Shown here: one piece after another, positions 40,283-49,106 of the stretch
Position numbering within the stretch: the first letter of the stretch is position 1
Layout of the letters: each line of letters begins with the position of its first letter
NCBI RefSeq assembly: GCF_041270065.1
Contig: NZ_CP065958.1
Span: 5,084,001 to 5,148,000 of the forward strand
Direction of reading: 5' to 3'
DNA length: 64,000 bases
Origin: Streptomyces fradiae
GTDB taxonomy: Bacteria > Actinomycetota > Actinomycetes > Streptomycetales > Streptomycetaceae
Program-made: the position numbers and the translations under genes
Notes under the pieces: model-generated
Database searches by the model: none
Seen by the model: only the letters and a program-made list of their open reading frames with translations
What the model was told of the DNA's origin: nothing

Positions 40283-41029
40283 GTGGACGCCCTGTCGATC
40301 GCCTTCGTCGCGGCCGCCGCCCTGTGGGGCGCCGCGGCCGGGCTGCTCGTACCCCGCGCCGCGTACCGCCTGTCCGTCGCCCCCGACGAGCCCTGGCGCG
40401 CGGCCTGTCCGGCCGGGCACCCCTTCGCGGGGCCCGCGCGCGGCTGGCTCGGCGGCCCCGGGCGAGCCGCCTGCGCGACCACGCCTGCGCCGCTCGTGGC
40501 GCCGCTGCTCACCGCGCTCGCGTGCGCGGCGCTCGCCGCGGCCACCGGCGCGCCCCGCCCCGAACTGCTCGTCTGGCTCCTGGTCGCGCCCTTCGGCACG
40601 CTCCTCGCCGTCGTCGACGCCCGCGTCCACCGCCTCCCCGACCCGCTGACGCTGCCGCTCGCCGCCGCGCTGCCGCTGCTCCTCGCGCCGGCCGCGCTCC
40701 TCCCGTACGCGGCGGGGTCCTGGCTCCACGCCCTGCTCGGCGCGCTCGCCCTCGGCGGCGGCTACCTCGGCCTGTTCCTCCTCCACCCCAACGGCATGGG
40801 CTTCGGCGACGTGAAACTCGCCGTCCCGCTGGGCGCCGCGCTCGGCTGGTACGGGTGGGGCGTGCTGTTCGTCGGAGCCTTCGCGGGGTTCGCCCTTGGG
40901 GCGTTGTACGGGCTCGGGCTCGTCGTCGCCCGCCGGGCCGGGCGCGGCTCGGCGATCCCCTTCGGCCCGTTCATGATCGTGGGCGCGTTCCTCGGGCTGC
41001 TGCTCGGCGCGTTCACCGCCCTGCCCTGA
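40283..41029 (+). CDS. Prepilin peptidase, A24 family (TadV/CpaA-like candidate)
   Basis: The 248-residue polytopic protein has both catalytic aspartates of the family: VVDARVHRLPDPLTLPL (about residue 110) and GMGFGDVKLAVPLGAALG (about 170). It lacks the N-terminal methylase domain with four cysteines. About seven transmembrane segments are visible. It would cut class III prepilin leaders after Gly, so it is the obvious processor of the Flp- and TadE-like proteins 9-14 kb upstream. GTG 40283 lies 6 nt after TAGGGT. Confidence 0.92.
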   Translation: MDALSIAFVAAAALWGAAAGLLVPRAAYRLSVAPDEPWRAACPAGHPFAGPARGWLGGPGRAACATTPAPLVAPLLTALACAALAAATGAPRPELLVWLLVAPFGTLLAVVDARVHRLPDPLTLPLAAALPLLLAPAALLPYAAGSWLHALLGALALGGGYLGLFLLHPNGMGFGDVKLAVPLGAALGWYGWGVLFVGAFAGFALGALYGLGLVVARRAGRGSAIPFGPFMIVGAFLGLLLGAFTALP

Positions 41030-41054
41030 ACGGCCCGCCCTAGCATCACGCCAT

Positions 41055-42632
41055 ATGCGGATGATGCGGACAATCGATACGGAATCGACCCCAAATGCGC
41101 GCCTGGCAGGGGCAGATACCGGCCCGCGGCAGGAGCGCGCCCCGGGCCCCCGGCTCCCCTGGGCCCGGAGCGGGGCCTGGAGCGTGGCCCGGAGCGGGGC
41201 CTGGATCTGGGCCGCCGGCCTCTGTCTCCTCTACGCCACCGTCGCCGTGCGCCGCCACCAGCTCATGCGCACCACCGGCTACGACCTCGGCATCTTCGAG
41301 CAGGCCGTCCGCGCCTACGCCGAGTTCCGCGCCCCCGTCGTCCCGCTGCGCGGCGAGGACTTCAACCTCCTCGGCGACCACTTCCACCCGCTCCTCGCCG
41401 CCCTCGCCCCGCTCTACCGGCTCTTCCCGTCCCCCCTCACCCTGCTCGTCGTCCAGTCCGCGCTGCTCGCCCTCGCCGTCGTCCCGCTCTTCCGCTGGGC
41501 GGTGCGCGCGGTCGGCCCGCGCGGCGCGCACGCCGTCGCCGCCGGGTACGGGCTGAGCTGGGGCGTCGCGTCCGCCGCCGCGTTCGACTTCCACGAGGTC
41601 GCGCTCGCCGTACCCCTGCTCTCCTTCTCCCTCGAAGCCCTGGGCCGGCGCCGCTGGACGGCCGCCGTGGCCTGGGCCGCGCCGCTGCTCCTGATCAAGG
41701 AGGACCTGGGGCTCACCCTCGCCGCCATCGGCGCGTACATCGCCCTGAAGGGCCGTAAGGACAGACGCGTCCGCCGGTTCGGCCTCGCCACCGCCGCCGC
41801 CGGACTCATCGGCTCCGCCCTGGAGATCAAGGTGCTCCTGCCGGCCCTCGACGTCACCGGCGGCTACGCGCACGGCGGGCAACTCGCCGCCGCCCATGGC
41901 TCCCTGCTGTCCGCGCTCGCGCACGCGCCCCTCGACCTGCTGCGCCCCGACATCAAGGCCACCACCCTCATCCTGGTGTTCGCCCCGTCCGCGCTGCTCG
42001 CACTGCGCTCCCCGCTCGCGCTGATCGCCCTGCCCACCCTCGCCTGGCGCATGGCGTCCGAGAACGTCTTCCACTGGGGCACGGCCTTCCACTACAGCGC
42101 GGTGCTCATGCCCGTCGTGTTCGCCGGACTCCTCGACGTCCTGAGCCGTGAGGACCGAGAGCGCGACCGGCGCAACGTCCGCGCCGCGCTCGCCACCGTC
42201 CTCGCCGTCACCGCCGTGCTCGTCCCGTCCTTCCCACTGGCCCAGCTCGCCCAGCGGGCCACCTGGCACACCACCCCCCACCTGCAGGCCGCCCGGGAAC
42301 TGCTCGCGAGGATCCCCGACGGCGCGACCGTCGCCGCCTCCAACCGGCTCGCCCCGCAGCTCACCTCACGCTGCACCGTGGTCCTCTTCCCGACCTTCCC
42401 GGTCGGCGGGCGGCTCTACGAGTACCGGCGCGGCCCCCTGCCCGCGCCCACCGCCGAATGGATCGTCCACGACCCGGAGGCCCCCGAGGCCTGGCCGTAC
42501 CGCCGCGGCCACTGGCCCTACCCCCTGGAACAGCAGCGCGAAGAGCTCGCCGCGGCCCAGCGCACCCACGGCTACGAGGTCGTCGCCCGCCGTGACGGGA
42601 TCACCCTGCTCCACCGCCGAGGAACCCCCTGA
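41055..42632 (+). CDS. DUF2079 polytopic membrane protein
   Basis: The 525-residue protein has about ten hydrophobic segments and the DUF2079 landmarks TTGYDLGIFEQAVRAYAEFRAP (Asp-Leu-Gly-Ile-Phe near residue 75), LLGDHFHPLLAALAPLY and AFDFHEVALAVPLL. The fold is GT-C-like and a role in glycan transfer is suspected but unproven. The N-terminal 50 residues contain a duplicated ARSGAW hexapeptide from a 20-bp direct repeat (41162-41181 and 41186-41205). ATG 41055 lies 8 nt after TAGCAT with no ribosome binding site. Confidence 0.88.
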   Translation: MRMMRTIDTESTPNARLAGADTGPRQERAPGPRLPWARSGAWSVARSGAWIWAAGLCLLYATVAVRRHQLMRTTGYDLGIFEQAVRAYAEFRAPVVPLRGEDFNLLGDHFHPLLAALAPLYRLFPSPLTLLVVQSALLALAVVPLFRWAVRAVGPRGAHAVAAGYGLSWGVASAAAFDFHEVALAVPLLSFSLEALGRRRWTAAVAWAAPLLLIKEDLGLTLAAIGAYIALKGRKDRRVRRFGLATAAAGLIGSALEIKVLLPALDVTGGYAHGGQLAAAHGSLLSALAHAPLDLLRPDIKATTLILVFAPSALLALRSPLALIALPTLAWRMASENVFHWGTAFHYSAVLMPVVFAGLLDVLSREDRERDRRNVRAALATVLAVTAVLVPSFPLAQLAQRATWHTTPHLQAARELLARIPDGATVAASNRLAPQLTSRCTVVLFPTFPVGGRLYEYRRGPLPAPTAEWIVHDPEAPEAWPYRRGHWPYPLEQQREELAAAQRTHGYEVVARRDGITLLHRRGTP

Positions 42633-42846
42633 CCTGCATCTGATCCGCGCCGCCGGGTCAACCGGGCGACTCTTTGACCGGGTCCCCCGTGGGAGGTACG
42701 GATTACGCCGCCACGCCCGGGCATAAACCCGCCACGCACCCCTGGAGCCCTTGTGCCGCTTGGCCTCCGGCGAAATCCCCGTGCTTCGGTCGGCGCAGTC
42801 GGCACACAGCACGACTAATGAAGGGTTATGGTGGAAACCCCCCCTC

Positions 42847-42887
42847 GGGCCGGTCCGTATCCCCCCCCCACGGACCGGCCCGTTTTT
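42847..42887 (+). terminator. Rho-independent terminator
   Basis: A 12-bp stem (42847-42858 with 42870-42881), an 11-nt C-rich loop and a GTTTTTC tail give a textbook plus-strand terminator. The 210 bp between the DUF2079 stop and this hairpin hold no supported gene. A TATGGT hexamer at 42827-42832 could drive only a very short RNA. Confidence 0.85.
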
Positions 42888-42926
42888 CTTTCCCTCAGGT
42901 TTCCTCAGGGGTTTCCTCGGGCAGGC

Positions 42927-43964
42927 TCAGCCCCGTCCGGCCCAGATGTTCGTGCCGGCGGTGTCGACGGCGAACGAGTCGATCTCCTTCAGCTCCTCCG
43001 CCGACAGCGGCGCGCCCGCCAGTGCCGCCACGTTCTCCTCCAGCTGGCCGACGCTGGACGCGCCGATCAGCGCCGAGGTCATCCGCGGGTCCCGCAGCAC
43101 CCAGTTCAGCGCCAGCTGCGCCAGCGACTGCCCGCGCCGCTCCGCGATGTCCGCGAGACCGCGCAGCCGCCGCAGCACCTCGTCCGACAGCAGGTTCGGG
43201 TCGAGCGACTTGCCCTGGGTGGCCCGCGAGCCCTCCGGGACGCCCTTCAGGTACTTGTTGGTCAGCAGACCCTGCGCCAGCGGCACGAAGGAGATGCAGC
43301 CCATGCCGGCCGCCTCCAGCGTGTCGAGGAGGCCGTCCTCCTCCGTCCACCGGTTGATCATCGAGTACGACGGCTGGTGGATCAGGGCCGGGACGCCCAT
43401 CTCCTTCAGGAGCCGCGCCGCCTCCGCGGTCTGCTCGCTCGTGTACGAGGAGACGCCCACGTACAGCGCCTTGCCCTGCTGCACCGCGGACGCCAGCGCG
43501 CCCATGGTCTCCTCGAGCGGGGTGTCCGGATCGAAGCGGTGCGAGTAGAAGATGTCGACGTAGTCGAGGCCCATCCGCTTCAGGGACGCGTCGAGCGACG
43601 ACATCAGGTACTTGCGGGAGCCCCACTCGCCGTACGGCCCGGGGTGCATCTCGTAGCCCGCCTTCGTCGAGACGATCAGCTCGTCCCGGTACCGGGCGAA
43701 GTCCTGCGCGAAGATCTTGCCGAAGTTCAGCTCGGCCGAGCCGGGCGGCGGCCCGTAGTTGTTGGCCAGGTCGAAGTGGGTGACACCCAGGTCGAAGGCG
43801 CGGCGCAGGATCGCACGCTGCGAGTCGAGGGTGCGGTCGTCGCCGAAGTTGTGCCACAGGCCGAGCGAGATCGCCGGGAGCTTGAGCCCGCTGCGGCCGG
43901 TACGGCGGTACTCCATGGAGTCGTAACGGTCCGCGGCGGCGCGGTACAGGGGGGAATCAGTCAC
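42927..43964 (-). CDS. Aldo/keto reductase, L-glyceraldehyde 3-phosphate reductase type
   Basis: The 345-residue TIM-barrel NADPH-dependent reductase carries the catalytic tetrad: Asp in DLANNYG, Tyr in the same motif, Lys in VSTKAGYEM and His in YSHRFDP. The NADPH-binding end contains IGASSVGQLEENVAAL. The STKAGYEMHPGPYGEWGSRKYL region is typical of the YghZ/Gpr group, which detoxifies L-glyceraldehyde 3-phosphate and methylglyoxal. It starts at 43964 and is divergent from uppS. Confidence 0.92.
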   Translation of the reverse strand: MTDSPLYRAAADRYDSMEYRRTGRSGLKLPAISLGLWHNFGDDRTLDSQRAILRRAFDLGVTHFDLANNYGPPPGSAELNFGKIFAQDFARYRDELIVSTKAGYEMHPGPYGEWGSRKYLMSSLDASLKRMGLDYVDIFYSHRFDPDTPLEETMGALASAVQQGKALYVGVSSYTSEQTAEAARLLKEMGVPALIHQPSYSMINRWTEEDGLLDTLEAAGMGCISFVPLAQGLLTNKYLKGVPEGSRATQGKSLDPNLLSDEVLRRLRGLADIAERRGQSLAQLALNWVLRDPRMTSALIGASSVGQLEENVAALAGAPLSAEELKEIDSFAVDTAGTNIWAGRG

Positions 43965-44075
43965 GTATCTCTGCTTATCACGGACTTGTGACAGTCCCGG
44001 GCTGGGAGCCGGTTACCCGTCCGCAGTAATGTGGCGGTCTTCGGGGGCCGACACTGCATGGAGGGGTTAAGAACA

Positions 44076-44837
44076 GTGAACCTGCGCGACCTGGTGTACG
44101 GGCTCTACGCACGCCGGGTGGAAGGCCGTCTCGACCACGCCCAGGTGCCCAAGCACATCGGTGTCATCCTCGACGGCAACCGGCGCTGGGCCAAGGCCTC
44201 CGGCGGCACCCCCGAGCAGGGCCACAAGGCCGGCGCGGACAAGATCCAGGAGCTGCTCGGCTGGTGCGCCGAGACCGACGTCGAGGTCGTCACGCTCTGG
44301 ATGCTCTCGACCGACAACCTGAACCGCCCCGAGGAGCAGCTCCTTCCGCTGCTCGGCATCATCGAGGACGCCGTACGGGCGCTCGCCGCCGACGGCCGCT
44401 GGCGGGTCCACCACGTCGGCACCATGGACCTGCTGCCGGCGCGCACCCAGTCCGTACTGAAGGAGGCCGAGCAGGCCACCCTCGACAACACGGGCATACT
44501 TGTGAACGTCGCCGTGGGCTACGGCGGCCGTCAGGAGATCGCCGACGCGGTCCGCTCCCTCCTCCTGGACCACGCCGAGCGCGGCACCAGCTTCGAGGAG
44601 CTCGCCGAGGTCGTCGACATCGACCTGATCTCCGAGCACCTCTACACCCGCGGCCAGCCCGACCCGGACCTCGTCATCCGCACCAGCGGCGAACAGCGCC
44701 TGTCCGGCTTCATGCTGTGGCAGAGCGCGCACTCCGAGTACTACTTCTGCGAAGTGCACTGGCCCGCCTTCCGCAAGGTCGACTTCCTGCGCGCGCTGCG
44801 CGACTACGCGGCCCGGCACCGCCGCTTCGGCAACTGA
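44076..44837 (+). CDS. uppS: Isoprenyl transferase (cis-prenyl diphosphate synthase, UppS type)
   Basis: The 253-residue enzyme condenses isopentenyl diphosphate units in cis to make polyprenyl diphosphate, the carrier for cell-wall synthesis. Motifs are HIGVILDGNRRWAK (about 24-37, catalytic Asp), TLWMLSTDNLNRP, VNVAVGYGGRQEI, PDLVIRTSGEQRLSGF and SEYYF. GTG 44076 has GAGGGG 9 nt upstream. An in-frame ATG at 44058 would bring a TTA codon into an essential gene and lacks a ribosome binding site, so I reject it. Confidence 0.95.
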   Translation: MNLRDLVYGLYARRVEGRLDHAQVPKHIGVILDGNRRWAKASGGTPEQGHKAGADKIQELLGWCAETDVEVVTLWMLSTDNLNRPEEQLLPLLGIIEDAVRALAADGRWRVHHVGTMDLLPARTQSVLKEAEQATLDNTGILVNVAVGYGGRQEIADAVRSLLLDHAERGTSFEELAEVVDIDLISEHLYTRGQPDPDLVIRTSGEQRLSGFMLWQSAHSEYYFCEVHWPAFRKVDFLRALRDYAARHRRFGN

Positions 44838-44844
44838 CACCTCC

Positions 44845-44883
44845 TGTTCATGAACACGCCGTCATATGCCATGGCATGACGGC
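44845..44883. promoter_or_regulatory. Two adjacent palindromes between uppS and phoH
   Basis: TGTTCATGAACA (44845-44856) is a perfect 12-bp palindrome. One base later GCCGTCAT and ATGACGGC (44858-44865 and 44876-44883) pair across ATGCCATGGC, which is nearly self-complementary. The second could act as an uppS terminator, while the first looks more like an operator. No gene is supported in the rest of the 279-bp gap. Confidence 0.45.
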
Positions 44884-45116
44884 ACGTGTTGGAGGGCATA
44901 TCCCCAGTGAAGTGAGCGGCACGGAGACCGCCACCCGGGAGGCCCTTTGCACCAGGACGACCGTGCGGGACACGCGCGGACGAAGCGGAGGGCCGGTGCT
45001 CGGCCCGCGCATCGCGGCCTGAGCCCGGTCCCATTCCGCCGCGACATCGGCTTCCCCACCCGCGGAGCCGTCGCACCAGGGCCTCACAGGGGCCCTCGAA
45101 GGGGGTCTGTCCTTCC

Positions 45117-46439
45117 GTGGTGACCAGCACTAAGCGCCGCTTGTCCGACAGGCGCACCTATGTTCTCGACACCAGCGTCCTGCTGGCCGACCCCAACGCG
45201 ATGTCCCGGTTCGAGGAGCACGAGGTCGTGCTCCCGATCGTCGTCGTGACCGAGCTGGAGGCCAAGCGCCACCACCCCGAGCTCGGCTACTTCGCACGGC
45301 AGGCGCTGCGCCTGCTCGACGACTTCCGGGTGCGGTACGGCCGGCTGGACTCCCCGCTCCCGATCGGGGAGCTGGGCGGCACGCTGCGGGTCGAGCTCAA
45401 CCACTCGGACCCCGGTGTCCTGCCCGCCGGTTACCGGCTGGGCGACAACGACTCGCGGATCCTCGCGGTCGCGCGCAACCTCCAGGCCGAGGGGTACGAC
45501 GTCACGGTCGTCTCCAAGGACCTGCCGCTGCGGATCAAGGCGTCCTCGGTCGGTCTCCTCGCCGAGGAGTACCGGGCGGAACTCGCCATCACGGACTCCG
45601 GCTGGACCGGAATGTCCGAACTCGCCCTGTCCGCGGACCAGGTCGATCTGCTCTACGAGCAGGAGACGCTGTACGTGCCGGAGGCGGCCGAGCTGCCGGT
45701 GCACACCGGGCTCGTGCTGCAGTCCGAGCGCGGCCGGGCGCTCGGCCGGATCGGGGCCGACGGGTCGGTGCGCCTGGTGCGCGGCGACCGGGAGGTCTTC
45801 GGCATCCGCGGCCGCAGCGCCGAGCAGCGGATCGCGCTCGACCTGCTGCTCGACCAGGAGGTCGGCATCGTGTCGATGGGCGGCCGGGCCGGCACCGGCA
45901 AGTCGGCGCTCGCGCTCTGCGCGGGCCTGGAGGCGGTCCTGGAGCGCCGCCAGCACCAGAAGGTGATGGTCTTCCGTCCGCTGTACGCGGTGGGCGGGCA
46001 GGAGCTCGGCTATCTGCCGGGCACCGAGGCCGAGAAGATGAGCCCGTGGGCGCAGGCGGTGTTCGACACCCTCTCCTCCGTGGCGGGCCGTGAGGTCATC
46101 GAGGAGGTGCTGAGCCGCGGCATGCTGGAGGTGCTGCCGCTCACCCACATCCGGGGCCGTTCGCTGCATGACGCGTTCGTCATCGTCGACGAGGCCCAGT
46201 CCCTGGAGCGGAACGTGCTGTTGACCGTTCTGTCCCGGATCGGGGCGAATTCCCGGGTGGTGCTGACCCATGACGTCGCCCAGCGCGACAACCTGAGGGT
46301 CGGTCGGTACGACGGAGTCGTCGCCGTGGTCGAGAAGCTGAAGGGTCATCCGCTCTTCGCCCACGTCACGCTCACCCGCTCCGAGCGCTCGCAGATCGCC
46401 GCGCTCGTGACCGAAATGCTGGAGGACGGCCAGATCTGA
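45117..46439 (+). CDS. PhoH family protein with N-terminal PIN domain (PhoH2 type)
   Basis: The 440-residue protein has a PIN ribonuclease domain at about residues 10-150 ([12 protein letters not shown] with the first Asp, [24 protein letters not shown] and [11 protein letters not shown] with further acids). The PhoH ATPase follows at about 235-440 with Walker [14 protein letters not shown] and Walker B VIVDEAQ. PhoH2 proteins couple RNA cleavage with ATP-driven unwinding. GTG 45117 is the first codon of the conserved region; the ribosome binding site is weak. It is followed by a strong hairpin. Confidence 0.93.
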   Translation: MVTSTKRRLSDRRTYVLDTSVLLADPNAMSRFEEHEVVLPIVVVTELEAKRHHPELGYFARQALRLLDDFRVRYGRLDSPLPIGELGGTLRVELNHSDPGVLPAGYRLGDNDSRILAVARNLQAEGYDVTVVSKDLPLRIKASSVGLLAEEYRAELAITDSGWTGMSELALSADQVDLLYEQETLYVPEAAELPVHTGLVLQSERGRALGRIGADGSVRLVRGDREVFGIRGRSAEQRIALDLLLDQEVGIVSMGGRAGTGKSALALCAGLEAVLERRQHQKVMVFRPLYAVGGQELGYLPGTEAEKMSPWAQAVFDTLSSVAGREVIEEVLSRGMLEVLPLTHIRGRSLHDAFVIVDEAQSLERNVLLTVLSRIGANSRVVLTHDVAQRDNLRVGRYDGVVAVVEKLKGHPLFAHVTLTRSERSQIAALVTEMLEDGQI

Positions 46440-46479
46440 CCCGCTTCGTCCCGTGCCCGGCCCTGCCCGCACGGGAGTT

Positions 46480-46521
46480 GGCGCCGCCCGGCAAAGCGCG
46501 AGAGCTTAGCCGGGCGGCGCC
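46480..46521 (+). terminator. Strong hairpin terminator after the PhoH gene
   Basis: A perfect 13-bp stem (46480-46492 with 46509-46521) is extended across a single mismatch by AAGC/GCTT around a GCGAGA loop. It lies 40 bp beyond the PhoH stop, with no U-run. Confidence 0.75.
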
Positions 46522-46819
46522 GCGCTGTCCGCCGTATCGGCCAAATCCCGTGCGTCCACCCAGGTGTGAGCTTTCACACGCAACGCGGAATTGCCTTGCG
46601 GCGTTGCCGTCCGGCAAAGTCTTGCTTCCGTCAGGCCCCGCATACGGCACACGTGCACCCCCAGTGGTGCTGCACCACACAACTCAACACTCGTTCGCCG
46701 TATGCCGCCCACAGCACCACGGGCCCGTGTCTTCTGTGACCCAGCAGTACGGAGACCAGCGTCAGGGGCAAGATTTCGCCCACTCGGTCACCCTGTGGGC
46801 GATTGTGGAAGGAAACCGT
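46522..46819 (+). promoter_or_regulatory. Long structured leader upstream of the SLT-domain protein gene
   Basis: About 300 bp without a gene precede the GTG at 46820. It holds several dyads: GTGTGA-N4-TCACAC (46564-46579) and a GTGGTG-CTG-CACCAC hairpin near 46661-46675, and a G/A-rich ribosome binding site (GGAAGGAAA) at the end. Some streptomycete wall-hydrolase genes carry c-di-AMP riboswitches in such leaders, but I could not match that consensus here. Confidence 0.4.
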
Positions 46820-47518
46820 GTGAGCCGGATCTCGGTCCGGGGATTCGCAGTGGCCTCGGCCACCGCGGTCACCACCGTCGGCGCCGTCGTGGGTGTTGCC
46901 TCGGGCAACGCCGCCCAGGCCTCGGACGACAACTTCGAGGCCACCGCGGCCGACACCACGCTGCTCGCGGACATCCCCGCGGGCGAGCAGGCCCAGGTAC
47001 AGGTCACCTCGCTCTCCGAGCAGGCCGACGTCCAGGCCGCCGCCGCCGACTCCCTCGCGCGCAAGTCCGCCGAGGAAGCCGCCCGCATCCAGGCCGCCAA
47101 GGACGCCGAGGCCAAGAAGAAGGCCGCCGACAAGGCCGAGCAGGAGCGCAAGGAGAAGGAAGAGGCCGAGCGCGCCAGCCGGTCCGCCGTCCGCGACGCC
47201 ACCAGCTTCGCCGCGCAGAGCTCGTACAGCATCTCCGAGGTCAAGGCGATCGCCCGCCAGATGATCCCGGCGGACCAGTTCCAGTGCTTCAGCAACATCG
47301 TGGACCACGAGTCCGGCTGGAACTACCGCGCCACCAACGCCTCCTCGGGTGCCTACGGCCTCGTCCAGGCGCTGCCCGGCTCGAAGATGTCGTCCGCCGG
47401 CGCCGACTGGCAGACCAACCCGGCCACCCAGATCAAGTGGGGCCTCAGCTACATGGACGGCCGTTACGGCAGCCCCTGCGGCGCCTGGTCGTTCTGGCAG
47501 GCCAACCGCTGGTACTAG
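46820..47518 (+). CDS. Secreted transglycosylase SLT domain protein
   Basis: The 232-residue precursor has an N-terminal signal with a hydrophobic core (about 9-31) and an Ala-X-Ala site near 33. A long Ala/Glu/Lys coiled-coil-forming stretch (about 70-130) precedes a short SLT/lysozyme-like domain (about 150-232). The catalytic Glu lies in IVDHESGWNYRATN, followed by SSGAYGLVQALPGSKM. Such proteins cleave or bind peptidoglycan during growth or resuscitation. GTG 46820 is preceded by GGAAGGAAACCGT. The coding start and signal are consistent with secretion. Confidence 0.9.
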   Translation: MSRISVRGFAVASATAVTTVGAVVGVASGNAAQASDDNFEATAADTTLLADIPAGEQAQVQVTSLSEQADVQAAAADSLARKSAEEAARIQAAKDAEAKKKAADKAEQERKEKEEAERASRSAVRDATSFAAQSSYSISEVKAIARQMIPADQFQCFSNIVDHESGWNYRATNASSGAYGLVQALPGSKMSSAGADWQTNPATQIKWGLSYMDGRYGSPCGAWSFWQANRWY

Positions 47519-47556
47519 GGCAGCCGCCGGATCCGCACCGGCCCCCGCTCAACCCC

Positions 47557-47594
47557 GTGCAGCCCCTCGCCGTCCTTTCGGTGAGGGGCTGCAC
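47557..47594 (+). terminator. Terminator after the SLT gene
   Basis: A perfect 12-bp stem (47557-47568 with 47583-47594) has a loop that can pair further (GCCG/CGGT). It lies 39 bp after the SLT stop and before the transporter gene's ribosome binding site. Confidence 0.75.
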
Positions 47595-47642
47595 GCGTGC
47601 GGGGGTGTAGGTTCGGGGGCCCGAAGGGGGAGAGGGAAGAGC

Positions 47643-49106
47643 ATGTCGAGACTGCCAGGATGGCTGAACCGCGCCGGTGCGGGCCTCAGCCGCATGGGCG
47701 AACGCCTGGACGAACGCCGGGCGCGCGCCGACCGGGACACCCTGGGAGCGCCGGCCCCCGCCGCCCCGGCCGCGGAGCCTGACCCCGAGCCGACCGTGAC
47801 TCCGACTCCGGCACCCGAGCCGGTCCCGGCCGTGGTCCCGGTCCCCGAACCGGCTGCCACCGCCCCCGCCCTCGCGCCGGGATCGGCCTCCGGGTCCGGG
47901 TCCGGGTCCGGCTCCGTACCCGCCCCGCCGTCGTACGCCCCCGCCGTCGCCGCCCGCCCCGACCCCGTCGCCGCCATCCCCTGGGGCATGCGCGTCGCCG
48001 CCGAGGCGAGCTGGCGCCTGCTCGTCTTCGCCGGCACCGTCTGGGTCCTGATGAAGGTGATCAGCTCCGTCCAGCTGGTCGTCCTCGCCTTCGTCGCCGC
48101 ACTCCTCATCACCGCCCTCCTCCAGCCCACCGTCGCCCTGCTGCGCCGCAAGGGCCTGCCCCGCGGCCTCGCCACCGCCGTCACCGCCGTCTCCGGCTTC
48201 GTGATCATGGGCCTGGTCGGCTGGTTCGTGGTCTGGCAGGTGATGGACAACATCGACAGCCTGTCCGACCGCGTCAAGGACGGCATCGAGGAGCTCAAGC
48301 GCTGGCTCCTCGACAGCCCCTTCCACGTCACCGAGCAGCAGATCAACGAGATCGCCAAGAACCTCAGCGACACCATCGGATCCAACGCCGAACAGATCAC
48401 CTCCGCCGGACTCCAGGGCGTCACCGTGGTCGTCGAGGCGATGACCGGCATCCTGCTCGCCATGTTCTCCACCCTCTTCCTCCTCTACGACGGGAAGAAG
48501 GTCTGGGAATGGACGCTGAAGCTGGTCCCGGCCCAGGCCCGGCCCGGAGTCGCCGGCGCAGGACCGCGCGCCTGGCGCACCCTGACCGCCTACGTCCGCG
48601 GCACCGTCCTCGTCGCCCTCATCGACGCCGTGTTCATCGGCCTCGGACTGTGGTTCCTGGAAGTGCCGATGGCCGTGCCGCTCGCCGTCTTCATCTTCCT
48701 CTTCGCCTTCATCCCGCTCGTTGGAGCCGTCGTCTCCGGCGCCCTCGCCTGCGTCGTCGCCCTCGTCACCAACGGCGTGTTCACCGCCCTGATGGTGCTC
48801 GTCGTCGTCCTCGCCGTGCAGCAGATCGAAGGCCACGTGCTCCAGCCCTTCATCCTCGGCCGGGCCGTCCGCGTCCACCCGCTCGCCGTGGTCCTCGCGG
48901 TCGCCGCCGGCGGGCTGACCGCCGGCATCGGCGGCGCCGTCGTCGCCGTCCCGCTGGTCGCCGTCGCCAACACCGTGGTCGGCTACCTCCGCGCGTACAC
49001 GAGCGAGCAGACCCTGCGCGCCGCCCCCGAACCGCACGGCGCCACCGCCTACGAGGTCGCCCCGGTCGCCGCGCCCGGCGCCGTGGCGACGAGGAACGAC
49101 ACGTGA
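47643..49106 (+). CDS. AI-2E family transporter (DUF20/PerM-like)
   Basis: The 487-residue membrane protein starts at ATG 47643 with a purine-rich GGGGGAGAGGGAAGAG upstream. Residues 1-115 form a cytoplasmic Pro/Glu/Ala- and Gly-Ser-rich tail. About seven to eight hydrophobic segments follow in the AI-2E pattern, with VVLAFVAALLITALLQPTVALLRR, a helical loop (DNIDSLSDRVKDGIEEL) and FAFIPLVGAVVSGALACVVAL and QQIEGHVLQPFILG signature motifs. The family exports small molecules or ions; substrates are mostly unproven. Its stop overlaps the next GTG (GTGA). Confidence 0.9.
   Translation: MSRLPGWLNRAGAGLSRMGERLDERRARADRDTLGAPAPAAPAAEPDPEPTVTPTPAPEPVPAVVPVPEPAATAPALAPGSASGSGSGSGSVPAPPSYAPAVAARPDPVAAIPWGMRVAAEASWRLLVFAGTVWVLMKVISSVQLVVLAFVAALLITALLQPTVALLRRKGLPRGLATAVTAVSGFVIMGLVGWFVVWQVMDNIDSLSDRVKDGIEELKRWLLDSPFHVTEQQINEIAKNLSDTIGSNAEQITSAGLQGVTVVVEAMTGILLAMFSTLFLLYDGKKVWEWTLKLVPAQARPGVAGAGPRAWRTLTAYVRGTVLVALIDAVFIGLGLWFLEVPMAVPLAVFIFLFAFIPLVGAVVSGALACVVALVTNGVFTALMVLVVVLAVQQIEGHVLQPFILGRAVRVHPLAVVLAVAAGGLTAGIGGAVVAVPLVAVANTVVGYLRAYTSEQTLRAAPEPHGATAYEVAPVAAPGAVATRNDT

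Noticed and set aside
42751..42846. Small protein genes between the DUF2079 gene and the aldo/keto reductase
   Set aside because: Short frames there lack ribosome binding sites and coding bias, and overlap the terminator.
44058..44075. Upstream ATG start for uppS
   Set aside because: It would include a TTA codon in an essential gene, has no ribosome binding site, and GTG 44076 matches the family N-terminus with GAGGGG upstream.
44845..44856. TGTTCATGAACA considered as a LexA (SOS) box
   Set aside because: The actinobacterial LexA site is GAAC-N4-GTTC type, the opposite half-site orientation, and no DNA repair gene is adjacent.
46522..46819. c-di-AMP (ydaO) riboswitch in the SLT gene leader
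   Set aside because: The conserved core blocks of that riboswitch could not be found by eye, so only an unspecified leader is reported.
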